A stretch of 5,177 bases of DNA from Actinomycetota bacterium (GTDB lineage Bacteria; Actinomycetota; Actinomycetes; Actinomycetales; Microbacteriaceae), in assembly GCA_009703845.1 (NCBI GenBank), contig WLFI01000068.1, positions 1-5,177 on the forward strand. Direction: 5' to 3'. The notes under the pieces were generated by a model, which did no database searches, was not told the DNA's origin, and saw only the letters and a program-made list of their open reading frames with translations. Every line of letters begins with the position of its first letter. Positions within the stretch are counted from its first letter, which is position 1. This document shows positions 1 to 5,177 of this stretch, piece by piece. The position numbers and the translations under genes were made by a program.

Positions 1-883
1 CAAGTTCTTCGGTGCTGGCGTATGGCGGGCGACGCTCGGCGTGCACCCAAGCTTCGGCGACAGCCATGCGCGGTGGGTTGTATTCGTTGAAAACTTTGCG
101 CCAAGACTTGTAAATCTCGTGAACATCGTCGCGGTCGAACAGGTCGTCGGTGCCGTCGTGCTTAACCAGTGACAGGTCATAGCCGGTGCGCTCGGGAAGG
201 TGGCCGTTCGCCAGGTTCTTCACCAGCGCGTGAGCCACGTCGACGCGGTAGCCGTCAACGCCGCGGTCGCTCCAAAAACGTAGCGTTTTTAAGAAGTCTT
301 CGCGCACCTCGGGGTTATCCCAGTTGAAGTCGGGCTGCTCTGGGGCAAACAGGTGCATGTACCACTGACCCGGAGTGCCATCAGGCTCGGTGATGCGGGT
401 CCACGCGGTTGGGCCAAAGTGGCTCACCAGCTCGCTCGGGCGAATCTCGCCGTTCTCACCCTTGCCATCTCTAAAAATGTAGCGATCGCGCGCAGGCGAA
501 CCCTTAGGTGAACGCAGCGCCTCTTGAAACCAAACGTGGCCAGAACCCGAGTGGTTCGGCACGATGTCGATAATCACGCGGATGCCCACCTTGTGCAGCG
601 CGTCAATCATCTCGTCGAACTCGGCCAACGTGCCCAGTCGCGGGTCAACGTTGCGGTAGTCGTCAACGTCATAGCCACCATCGGCCAACGCCGACGGATA
701 GTGCGGGCTCAACCACACCGCGTCAATACCAAGCGCCTGCAGGTAAGGCACGCGGCTGATGATTCCATTTAGATCACCGATGCCATCGCCGTTTGCGTCG
801 GCAAACGAACGTGGATAGATCTGGTAGACGACGGCTTGACGCCACCAGTCTTCTGAGCCGGTGAGAAAGGTGAATTCAGACAT
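1..883 (-). CDS. Alpha-glucosidase / oligo-1,6-glucosidase, GH13 family (partial, C-terminus beyond left edge)
   Basis: Hydrolyses alpha-glucosidic bonds in small oligosaccharides, probably in the cytoplasm because no signal peptide is seen. The first 294 residues are present; the family is usually about 540-560 aa, so roughly half is missing at the window edge. Seen in order: the YQIYPRSF start of the (beta/alpha)8 barrel (20-27), a calcium-type loop DANGDGIGD (29-37), conserved region I DIVPNH (106-111), region V QPDFNW (183-188), region II GYRVDVAH with nucleophile Asp215 (211-218), and region III AVAEAW with acid/base Glu277 (274-279). Region IV (His-Asp) lies outside. QPDFNW and the Val after the nucleophile point to the oligo-1,6-glucosidase/alpha-glucosidase group rather than alpha-amylases; family knowledge links Val here to alpha-1,6 activity and Thr to alpha-1,4. 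The ATG at 883 was chosen because the ATG at 887 stops at once. No Shine-Dalgarno precedes it. It is divergent from the transporter gene. Trehalose synthase or another GH13 transglucosidase is a less likely alternative. Confidence 0.93.
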   Translation of the reverse strand, partial: MSEFTFLTGSEDWWRQAVVYQIYPRSFADANGDGIGDLNGIISRVPYLQALGIDAVWLSPHYPSALADGGYDVDDYRNVDPRLGTLAEFDEMIDALHKVGIRVIIDIVPNHSGSGHVWFQEALRSPKGSPARDRYIFRDGKGENGEIRPSELVSHFGPTAWTRITEPDGTPGQWYMHLFAPEQPDFNWDNPEVREDFLKTLRFWSDRGVDGYRVDVAHALVKNLANGHLPERTGYDLSLVKHDGTDDLFDRDDVHEIYKSWRKVFNEYNPPRMAVAEAWVHAERRPPYASTEEL

Positions 884-890
884 GCATCCA

Positions 891-896
891 ATCTTA
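891..896 (-). promoter_or_regulatory. Candidate -10 box (TAAGAT) for leaderless GH13 gene
   Basis: Read on the minus strand, TAAGAT matches the actinobacterial -10 consensus TANNNT and ends 7 nt before the ATG at 883. Transcription would then start at or next to the A of the start codon. There is no purine-rich ribosome-binding sequence at a working distance, which supports a leaderless mRNA. No recognisable -35 hexamer is found 16-18 nt upstream. This is inferred from spacing only. Confidence 0.5.
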
Positions 897-952
897 AAGG
901 CACGAGTTCGACCACGTAGGCTAGTCGCCCGAGTCGATTTTGAACCTGACGT

Positions 953-958
953 TAGACT
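953..958 (+). promoter_or_regulatory. Candidate -10 box (TAGACT) for leaderless transporter gene
   Basis: TAGACT fits TANNNT and is followed by 6 nt and then the GTG at 965, so the predicted transcript would begin at the start codon. The preceding bases contain no Shine-Dalgarno match. No convincing -35 element is visible. Together with the opposite-strand box at 891-896 it makes the 81-bp gap a compact divergent promoter region; I see no operator or other gene in that gap. Confidence 0.5.
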
Positions 959-964
959 CTCTTA

Positions 965-2176
965 GTGAGTCAAATAACCAAACAGCAGCGCTTGATCTTT
1001 ATCTTGATGCTCGGGCTGTCGATGTGCCTGCAACCGTTTACCATCGACCCCTATTTGGCCTCGTACCCAGCAATCGAAACCGATTTTGACGTGACCACCG
1101 CTCTGATTCAGTTCAGCATGACAGGTGTGACCCTAGGCTTCGCATTCGGACAGATTTTCGCAGGCACCCTGAGCGATGCCATCGGCCGTCGCATCCCAAT
1201 GATTTTCGCCGTCTCGCTCTATGCGGTCTCGGCATTCGCAATGCTCTGGGCGACCAACATCGAGACCTTTATCGCGCTGCGCACCCTGATGGCCGTTGGC
1301 GCGTCGGCCGCCGGTGTTCTAGCTAATGCCGTGGTTCGCGATCTCTATTCGGGCAAACCGATGATGAAGATGCTTTCGCGCGTATTTCTGGTTCAGGGCC
1401 TATCGCCAATTCTTGGTCCGATCATCGGTTCATGGCTTAGCGAGGTTGTGCTGTGGCGCGAGGTATTTGGTATTTTTGCCGGCTTTGGCTCGGTCGTGGC
1501 GCTGCTGGCCATTGTGTTTCTGAAAGAAACCCTGCACACCGAAGATCGCAAAGAGTCGCCGTTCTCTGGCATGGGCAAGCGTTTCGCCGCAGTGTTGCGC
1601 GACCGCATCTACATCGGCCTACTGATTCTCTCGGTGGTGCAAACCGTCTCGCTATTCGCCTACCTCAACATCGTTCCGTTCCTGTTTCGTGATTCGGGCT
1701 ATGGTCTGAGCGTTGGCGAATTCGGCTTTTGGTTCTCGTTCAACTCGGTGATGTCGGTTATTGGTGTGCAGGTCGGCGCTCGCCTGGGAGTGAAATTCAA
1801 AGCCCAGTGGATGCTCGTCGCAGTAGTCGCCACCGCCGTCGCGGCCGGTCTCGCGCTCACGTTGCTGGGTTTGGCGAACGCCCCGTTTGCGCTGGCCGAG
1901 GTTGCGCTTGCGGTGCTGATCTTGTGCTTTGGTGCGACCATCCCGTTGATTCAAACGCTTGCCCTGACCCCGCACGGCCACGAAGCCGGCACCGCAGCAT
2001 CGCTGTTGGGCGTCTCTAACTTTTTGGTCACCAGCTTGTTCTCGCCCGTTTACACGCTCGTGCCGCTCGACAGCGCAGCGCCGCTTGGCATGCTCATGGG
2101 CGGTGCCTACCTAATCGGTCTGCTCAGCCTGATTTTCATCGTTCGGCCGAAGACCGTGCCAGATTTGTCTAACTAG
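965..2176 (+). CDS. MFS transporter, Bcr/CflA-type drug/H+ exporter family
   Basis: An inner-membrane secondary transporter of 403 aa, the normal size for the 12-TM Bcr/CflA branch, which exports drugs, cysteine, sulfonamides or purine/pyrimidine-like compounds by proton antiport. Visible marks: TM1 ending in the Bcr-like TIDPYLASYP (26-35), MFS motif A as GTLSDAIGRR between TM2 and TM3 (67-76), RTLMAVGASAAG in TM4 followed by NAVVRDLY (106-128), a motif-C-like GLSPILGPIIGSWL in TM5 (145-158), a charged central loop around 188-213, and HEAGTAASLLG leading into TM11 (339-349). Hydrophobic segments can be counted to about residue 393. The start is GTG at 965 with no Shine-Dalgarno; a -10-like box 6 nt upstream suggests a leaderless mRNA. 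It is divergent from the GH13 gene and convergent with the hydrolase, so it is probably transcribed alone. The substrate cannot be told from sequence, and a sugar substrate is not supported by the motifs. Confidence 0.9.
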   Translation: MSQITKQQRLIFILMLGLSMCLQPFTIDPYLASYPAIETDFDVTTALIQFSMTGVTLGFAFGQIFAGTLSDAIGRRIPMIFAVSLYAVSAFAMLWATNIETFIALRTLMAVGASAAGVLANAVVRDLYSGKPMMKMLSRVFLVQGLSPILGPIIGSWLSEVVLWREVFGIFAGFGSVVALLAIVFLKETLHTEDRKESPFSGMGKRFAAVLRDRIYIGLLILSVVQTVSLFAYLNIVPFLFRDSGYGLSVGEFGFWFSFNSVMSVIGVQVGARLGVKFKAQWMLVAVVATAVAAGLALTLLGLANAPFALAEVALAVLILCFGATIPLIQTLALTPHGHEAGTAASLLGVSNFLVTSLFSPVYTLVPLDSAAPLGMLMGGAYLIGLLSLIFIVRPKTVPDLSN

Positions 2177-2197
2177 CGAAACTTTTCGAAAGGCTGC

Positions 2198-2974
2198 CTA
2201 GAGCGCAGCATCCAAGGCGGTTAGCGCCTGCTCAACAACTTCGGCTTCGACGATCTGGTCGTGGTCGCGGTTTGGCAGCTCGGTTAGCTTGGCCCCTGCG
2301 ATCTTGCTAGCCAACCAGCGGCTCGAAACCGGGTTCACGTTTGGGTCGCTGTCGCCGGTGAACAGCAGAACCGGCTTTTCGATGGTTCGAACGTCGAAAC
2401 CCCAAGGCACCATCATTGAGTGCTCATCGAGCGCCCAACCCATTGCTCCGTGAGTGAAGGCGATCGGGTTTTCGAAAGACGGCGCCCACTTTTCAAACTG
2501 CGCGATTACTTCGGGTGCCAGGTCGCGAGTTGCCTCGAGCATTTCGAGTTCTTCTGGGTCGATGCCCTCGTGCGGGTTCAAATCGCTTTCGCCAACCGGG
2601 CCGACGGTTGCAAAGGTCACGGCGGCAAGCGCTTGGTCTAGGGCGGCAACGTCGCATAGCGCTCGGGCTCCACCGCTCGAGTGCCCGAAGCTTACAAACT
2701 TGTCGAAACCCAGGTGTTCAACCACGGCGGCGGTAACCTCAGCCATTTCGCTCATGTTCTGACCGTCGGTGCGGGTGAGGCTCGTCTCACCGTAGCCAGG
2801 TCGAATTGGGCAAACCACCGAAAAGCCGTGGCGGGCGAATACGGCCAATACCTCGGCGCTTAGCTCGCGCGGGTTCGGGGTGCCGTGATGCCAAACGGCA
2901 AGTTTGTCGCCACCAGCCTCAAAGAACGCTTGGATGTTCTGCCCTGAGGCGCTCTGAATCATTAGGTTTTGCAT
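2198..2974 (-). CDS. Alpha/beta-hydrolase fold protein
   Basis: A cytoplasmic serine hydrolase of 258 aa, of unknown substrate. Seen: beta-3 followed by an oxyanion-region HHGTPNPRE (29-37), the nucleophile elbow GHSSGG with Ser99 (97-102), a cap-like insertion with many Glu residues at about 130-195, the acid strand PVLLFTGDSD with Asp210 the likely triad acid (201-210), and His238 in PNRDHDQ (234-240). The whole Ser-Asp-His set is present, so it should be active. The ATG at 2974 is preferred over the in-frame TTG at 2980: it is the stronger codon and sits 6 nt after a -10-like TAGGCT. No Shine-Dalgarno precedes either. The last codons lie 21 bp from the end of the convergent transporter gene, and it is divergent from the secreted-protein gene. 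Possible roles are esterase, lactonase or haloperoxidase-like hydrolase; nothing in the sequence decides between them. Confidence 0.9.
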   Translation of the reverse strand: MQNLMIQSASGQNIQAFFEAGGDKLAVWHHGTPNPRELSAEVLAVFARHGFSVVCPIRPGYGETSLTRTDGQNMSEMAEVTAAVVEHLGFDKFVSFGHSSGGARALCDVAALDQALAAVTFATVGPVGESDLNPHEGIDPEELEMLEATRDLAPEVIAQFEKWAPSFENPIAFTHGAMGWALDEHSMMVPWGFDVRTIEKPVLLFTGDSDPNVNPVSSRWLASKIAGAKLTELPNRDHDQIVEAEVVEQALTALDAAL

Positions 2975-2980
2975 GGCCAA

Positions 2981-2986
2981 AGCCTA
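2981..2986 (-). promoter_or_regulatory. Candidate -10 box (TAGGCT) for leaderless hydrolase gene
   Basis: On the minus strand TAGGCT fits TANNNT and lies 6 nt before the ATG at 2974, the same geometry as the transporter and asparaginase genes. No ribosome-binding sequence is present, so the mRNA would be leaderless. No good -35 hexamer is seen; a run of T's lies about 17 nt upstream. If the TTG at 2980 were the real start, this box would overlap the 5' end of the message, which argues against that codon. Confidence 0.5.
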
Positions 2987-3046
2987 GCAACTCGTTCTGG
3001 TCGAAAAAGCGCCTCTTTCGGGTTGCTAACGATTGGGTTACGGTCG

Positions 3047-3060
3047 TGAAATCGCTTTCA
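3047..3060 (+). promoter_or_regulatory. LacI-family-type operator, site 1 (TGAAATCGCTTTCA)
   Basis: A 14-bp near-palindrome: arms TGAAA and TTTCA are exact inverted copies around TCGC, with the central CG typical of LacI/GalR-family (CcpA/MalR-like) operators. Such regulators commonly control sugar genes and respond to a sugar or its derivative. The site lies upstream of the secreted-protein gene, overlapping the candidate -35 region, and about 73 bp upstream of the hydrolase start on the other strand. No regulator gene is in the window, so the binding protein is inferred from site form only. Confidence 0.65.
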
Positions 3061-3085
3061 CGAAACCGCTTTCATGCCCTAACTT
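3057..3085 (+). promoter_or_regulatory. Candidate promoter of the secreted-protein gene
   Basis: TTCACG (3057-3062) as a weak -35 and TAACTT (3080-3085) as a TANNNT -10 are 17 bp apart. Transcription would begin near 3092, giving a leader of about 39 nt before the GTG at 3131. Both operator-like sites overlap the -35 and spacer. The -35 matches the consensus poorly, so the assignment is tentative. Confidence 0.4.
3061..3074 (+). promoter_or_regulatory. LacI-family-type operator, site 2 (CGAAACCGCTTTCA)
   Basis: This directly abuts site 1 and repeats its design: GAAA, central CG, TTTC, with one arm base changed (C for T at the first position). Centre-to-centre distance is 14 bp, so two dimers would sit on rather different faces of the helix, or the pair may be alternative registers for one regulator. 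It covers the spacer between the candidate -35 and -10, a position that fits repression. Confidence 0.6.
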
Positions 3086-3117
3086 GAGACATAAGAGCGA
3101 ACGTCGCTTTCAGTATT

Positions 3118-3125
3118 GAAGGGGA
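3118..3125 (+). promoter_or_regulatory. Shine-Dalgarno that sets the start at GTG 3131
   Basis: GAAGGGGA is a purine-rich near match to AAGGAGG and lies about 6 nt before the GTG at 3131. The upstream in-frame TTG at 3116 overlaps this element and has no ribosome-binding sequence of its own, so the GTG is the likely start. It is the only clear Shine-Dalgarno in front of any of the five genes here. Confidence 0.75.
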
Positions 3126-3130
3126 CCCTC

Positions 3131-4609
3131 GTGTTTCGTCTAACCGCCCGCAAACTTCTAGCCGCGGCATCCGCGCTGATTTTGGCAGCCACACTCAACC
3201 CGATTTCTTCGGCTACTGCAGCCGGTGGCCTGGTTGTCACCTTCGAGCAGAACGACACCTCGGGCTACGTAAACATCGACTTTGACGACGCCCCGATGCA
3301 ACAAGCTTCTTCGGTCGTGGCCGATGCCCCAGACAACGCCGGTCGCGCACTCAAGGTCATTCGTGGCAAGGCCTCTTGGGCCGGCACCACAATCATCAAA
3401 GACCCCTCGAAGGTGCTGCTGAAGACCGGTGAGCTATTTGTGAGCGCCCGCGTTCACTCACCAAAAGCCAACATTGTGATTCGAATGAAGATCGAAAAGG
3501 CCGGCGACCCGACTCAGTCGGTCGAGACCAACGCCACCGAGAAATCGGTGCTGGGTTGGCACACCTACACCTTCGACTTCTCGAAGCAGGCCGCTGGCAC
3601 CGAGGCGTTCAGTGTGAACAAGACCTACAACATGGCATCGATGTTCTTTGACTTCGTGTCGCTTGGCCCTCAGGTCACCACCGGAAACCAAGTTTTCTAT
3701 GTTGATGACCTAACCTTCGCAGCAGCCGCTGGCGGCGGCGGGGGAGTCGAGCCGGTGGGCAAGACCGCAACCCCAACCCTGCTCACCTTTGAGTCTGGCG
3801 ATGCTGACGGTGCACTTGTTGCAGCTGAGGCCACGGGCCCGCATCCACACGGTATTTTCGGTGGCGGAACAGCAGCGATCGTGCCAGCGCCGGTTGACGG
3901 CAACGGTGGCAACGCCCTCGCAATTACCAAACTCGGCCAGCCTTGGACGGGCGCAAACGTAATCGTCGACATCACCGGAACCAAGCGCTACACCAGCAGC
4001 GCGTTTCCGACTGTGACCTTCAACTACTACTCACCTAAGGCCGGCCCAGTTGTGGTCGAGCTGAACCCGGGTGCAGTTCAAGGTGGCGCAACCGCAGTTG
4101 TCGGTTGGCAGACCATCACCGTCAACTTCTCAACCGTTGCCGGCTGGTCGGCTGCAACCGAGTACGACAAGGTAGTAATTTTCCCTGACTTCCAGGTTGC
4201 ACCTTCGACCCCGCCACTGCTCTACTACATCGACAACGTTGCGGTAAACGGTGCGGTCACCCCGGCCATCGTGCCAAAGACCAAGCCGACCAACAGCAAG
4301 TTGGCCACCCTGTCGACCACCAGTCCGGTTGTTGGCAAGACGCTGACCGTGGCTAAGGGCACCTGGACTGGCACCGCTCCGGTGACTTACACCTACAAGT
4401 GGTACCGCTGCTCGGTCAAGGGTTTCAATGCGATTAAGACTGCGCCAGCATCCGCTAATAAATGCGTCGCAATCGCGGGCAAGACCGCTGCGAGTTACAA
4501 GCTCACCAAGAGCGACAAGGGCAAGTATGTTCGCGCCTCGGTCACTGCAACCAACTCGGTTGGCAAAACCGTGACCACCACCAAGAGCACCGCTAGCAAG
4601 GTGAAGTAA
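3131..4609 (+). CDS. Secreted protein with two carbohydrate-binding-like domains and a C-terminal Ig-like domain
   Basis: I do not recognise a named family for the whole protein (492 aa from the GTG chosen by its Shine-Dalgarno). Residues 1-30 form a Sec signal peptide: RLTARK, then a hydrophobic stretch, with cleavage likely near SATA-AG. Domain 1 (about 35-198) and domain 2 (about 215-375) look like related CBM-type jelly-roll sandwiches. Both open with TFE, share an NxGxAL strand with a W(A/T)G, an SPKA turn, a GW(H/Q)T(Y/I)T(F/V)(D/N)FS strand, and end in Y(V/I)D(D/N). A Gly-rich linker (199-206) separates them. Residues 384-492 form an Ig-like domain of the kind common in actinobacterial exoproteins (GTWTGTAPVTYTYKWYRC, then TATNSVG), with Cys427 and Cys445 able to form a disulfide. 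There is no catalytic domain, LPXTG or C-terminal membrane segment, so it is probably released or loosely wall-bound; the lysine-rich C-terminus could help retention. LacI-type operators upstream hint at sugar control. Polysaccharide binding is inference; an adhesin is the alternative. Confidence 0.88.
   Translation: MFRLTARKLLAAASALILAATLNPISSATAAGGLVVTFEQNDTSGYVNIDFDDAPMQQASSVVADAPDNAGRALKVIRGKASWAGTTIIKDPSKVLLKTGELFVSARVHSPKANIVIRMKIEKAGDPTQSVETNATEKSVLGWHTYTFDFSKQAAGTEAFSVNKTYNMASMFFDFVSLGPQVTTGNQVFYVDDLTFAAAAGGGGGVEPVGKTATPTLLTFESGDADGALVAAEATGPHPHGIFGGGTAAIVPAPVDGNGGNALAITKLGQPWTGANVIVDITGTKRYTSSAFPTVTFNYYSPKAGPVVVELNPGAVQGGATAVVGWQTITVNFSTVAGWSAATEYDKVVIFPDFQVAPSTPPLLYYIDNVAVNGAVTPAIVPKTKPTNSKLATLSTTSPVVGKTLTVAKGTWTGTAPVTYTYKWYRCSVKGFNAIKTAPASANKCVAIAGKTAASYKLTKSDKGKYVRASVTATNSVGKTVTTTKSTASKVK
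3233..3724 (+). repeat. Tandem domain copy 1 within the secreted protein
   Basis: Residues about 35-198 of the secreted protein. Landmarks shared with copy 2 and in the same order: TFEQND (37-42), NAGRAL (69-74), ASWAGT (81-86), SPKA (110-113), LGWHTYTFDFS (141-151) and FYVDDL (189-194). It is a diverged protein-level duplication; no long identical DNA is evident, so the duplication is old. Confidence 0.7.
3773..4255 (+). repeat. Tandem domain copy 2 within the secreted protein
   Basis: Residues about 215-375. Landmarks matching copy 1: TFESGD (219-224), NGGNAL (258-263), QPWTGA (270-275), SPKA (301-304), VGWQTITVNFS (324-334) and YYIDNV (365-370). Copy 2 differs by a Gly/His/Pro-rich insertion near 236-246 (GPHPHGIFGGG), which could shape a different binding site. 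Confidence 0.7.
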
Positions 4610-4620
4610 CGCTCTTTCGG

Positions 4621-4626
4621 TAGGTT
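4621..4626 (+). promoter_or_regulatory. Candidate -10 box (TAGGTT) for leaderless asparaginase gene
   Basis: TAGGTT fits TANNNT and ends 6 nt before the ATG at 4633, so the transcript would start at the start codon. No Shine-Dalgarno is seen in the 23-nt gap after the secreted-protein stop codon. Any -35 would fall within the last codons of the upstream gene, and none is convincing. Read-through from the upstream gene is also possible because no terminator hairpin lies between them. Confidence 0.5.
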
Positions 4627-4632
4627 GTAGTT

Positions 4633-5177
4633 ATGACCGCAGATATGCTTCACACTCTTGCCCTTTCGGCTGGCGATCACATGCTGCTCGCCCAGCTGAC
4701 CAGAGGTGGCTTGGTTGAGTCGTGGCATCGAGGGGTTGCCACGCTCACCGGCCCCGACGGCAAGGTGATCGAACACTGGGGTCCGTCTAAACGCATCATT
4801 TATCCGCGCAGCGCGGTCAAACCGCTTCAGGCGGTTGCCGTTCGTCGAGCCGGGCTGTCACTCGTTGGCGCACAGCTTGCGGTTTCGTCTGGCAGCCACT
4901 CGGGTTCGGCCGAACACGTGGCTTTAGTTGAGCAGATTTTGGCGCAGGCTGGCTTGGGTGTCGAGGCTCTTCAGTGCCCGCTGGCCTGGCCGGCTAACTC
5001 CGCCGCTCGAACCGCCGCAACCGAGCAACGTCGCGAATACTTCAATTGCTCGGGCAAGCACGCCGCATTCTTGGCCGCGTGCGTTGGTGCGGGCTGGTCG
5101 ACGCACGATTACCTTGCGACAGAGCATCCGCTTCAAAAATTAATCGTGGATGTTCTCGAGGAGTTTGCCGGCGAAAA
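4633..5177 (+). CDS. L-asparaginase II, Rhizobium etli AV / AnsA-type (partial, C-terminus beyond right edge)
   Basis: Hydrolyses L-asparagine to aspartate and ammonia in the cytoplasm, supplying nitrogen and aspartate. The first 181 residues are present; family members are usually about 320-370 aa. This family is unrelated to the E. coli AnsA/AnsB fold and resembles serine beta-lactamase-like enzymes. Seen motifs: YPRSAVKPLQA with the Ser60-x-x-Lys63 pair (57-67), SSGSHSGSAEHV (85-96), and NCSGKHAAFLAAC with Cys139 and Lys142 (138-150). From work on the R. etli enzyme, the S-x-x-K pair is catalytic and the Cys and Lys of the CSGK motif help bind zinc; I map them here by motif only. The ATG at 4633 is 23 nt after the upstream stop and has a -10-like box 6 nt before it. 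Its function does not obviously link to the preceding secreted protein. Confidence 0.9.
   Translation, partial: MTADMLHTLALSAGDHMLLAQLTRGGLVESWHRGVATLTGPDGKVIEHWGPSKRIIYPRSAVKPLQAVAVRRAGLSLVGAQLAVSSGSHSGSAEHVALVEQILAQAGLGVEALQCPLAWPANSAARTAATEQRREYFNCSGKHAAFLAACVGAGWSTHDYLATEHPLQKLIVDVLEEFAGE

Noticed and set aside
524..772. Plus-strand open frame of 82 aa opposite the GH13 gene
   Set aside because: It lies wholly antisense to well-conserved GH13 motifs, has a low-complexity Arg/Val/His composition, and has no ribosome-binding site; it is a shadow of the real gene.
885..887. ATG at 887 (minus) as the GH13 start
   Set aside because: It is in another frame and meets a stop after three codons.
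965..2176. The transporter as a sugar importer partnered with the divergent GH13 enzyme
   Set aside because: Its motif set (TIDPY, motif A, the GPIIG motif-C region) is that of Bcr/CflA exporters, and no sugar-porter signature is present.
2177..2197. CGAAA/TTTCG inverted repeat between the convergent transporter and hydrolase genes as a terminator
   Set aside because: The stem is short and AT-rich with a 2-nt loop and no T-run after it on either strand, so it does not support an intrinsic terminator.
2578..2591. Sequence resembling operator site 1 (shares AAATCGCTTTC) inside the hydrolase gene
   Set aside because: It sits mid-gene and lacks the outer symmetry of the arms, and the bases are explained by ordinary codons of the hydrolase.
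2975..2980. TTG at 2980 as the hydrolase start
   Set aside because: The ATG six bases downstream is a better codon and has the -10 spacing seen at the other genes; the TTG would add only two residues and has no ribosome-binding site.
4495..5143. Antisense and out-of-frame open frames over the end of the secreted-protein gene and the asparaginase gene
   Set aside because: They overlap strongly conserved asparaginase motifs and the Ig-like domain, and their own translations show no recognisable domain.

Overview
The window looks like ordinary chromosome from a moderately GC-rich actinobacterium. The evidence is codon use, actinobacterial-style protein families (an Ig-like domain with a WYRC motif, and an R. 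etli-type asparaginase), and several genes that appear to be leaderless. The moderate rather than very high GC, with a secreted sugar-binding-like protein beside an alpha-glucosidase, would suit a small freshwater or marine Microbacteriaceae (the Rhodoluna/Aquiluna type). That placement is inference and cannot be proved from 5 kb.

Layout, left to right. (1) 1-883, minus strand: the N-terminal half of a GH13 alpha-glucosidase, running off the left edge. (2) 884-964: an 81-bp divergent intergenic region with a candidate -10 box for each flanking gene. (3) 965-2176, plus: a 12-TM Bcr/CflA-type major facilitator exporter. (4) 2198-2974, minus: an alpha/beta-hydrolase, convergent with the transporter. 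(5) 2975-3130: a divergent regulatory region with two abutting LacI-family-type operators over a candidate promoter, then a Shine-Dalgarno sequence. (6) 3131-4609, plus: a secreted protein with two tandem, diverged carbohydrate-binding-like beta-sandwich domains and a C-terminal Ig-like domain. I cannot assign it a gene name. (7) 4633-5177, plus: the N-terminal part of an L-asparaginase II (R. etli AV/AnsA-type), running off the right edge.

The genes do not form one operon. The GH13 enzyme and the secreted protein could both serve glycan or oligosaccharide use: one cleaves small alpha-glucosides in the cytoplasm, the other may bind polysaccharide outside the cell. Only the secreted protein's promoter carries the LacI-type operators. 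The exporter, hydrolase and asparaginase look like independent housekeeping or accessory functions.

The most useful observations are three. Four of the five genes have a TANNNT box exactly 6-7 nt before the start codon and no Shine-Dalgarno, which fits leaderless transcription; the exported protein is the exception. Tandem LacI-type operators sit on the exported protein's promoter. The exported protein has an internal domain duplication. I found no RNA genes, mobile elements, CRISPR arrays, or any sign of a novel multi-gene system.
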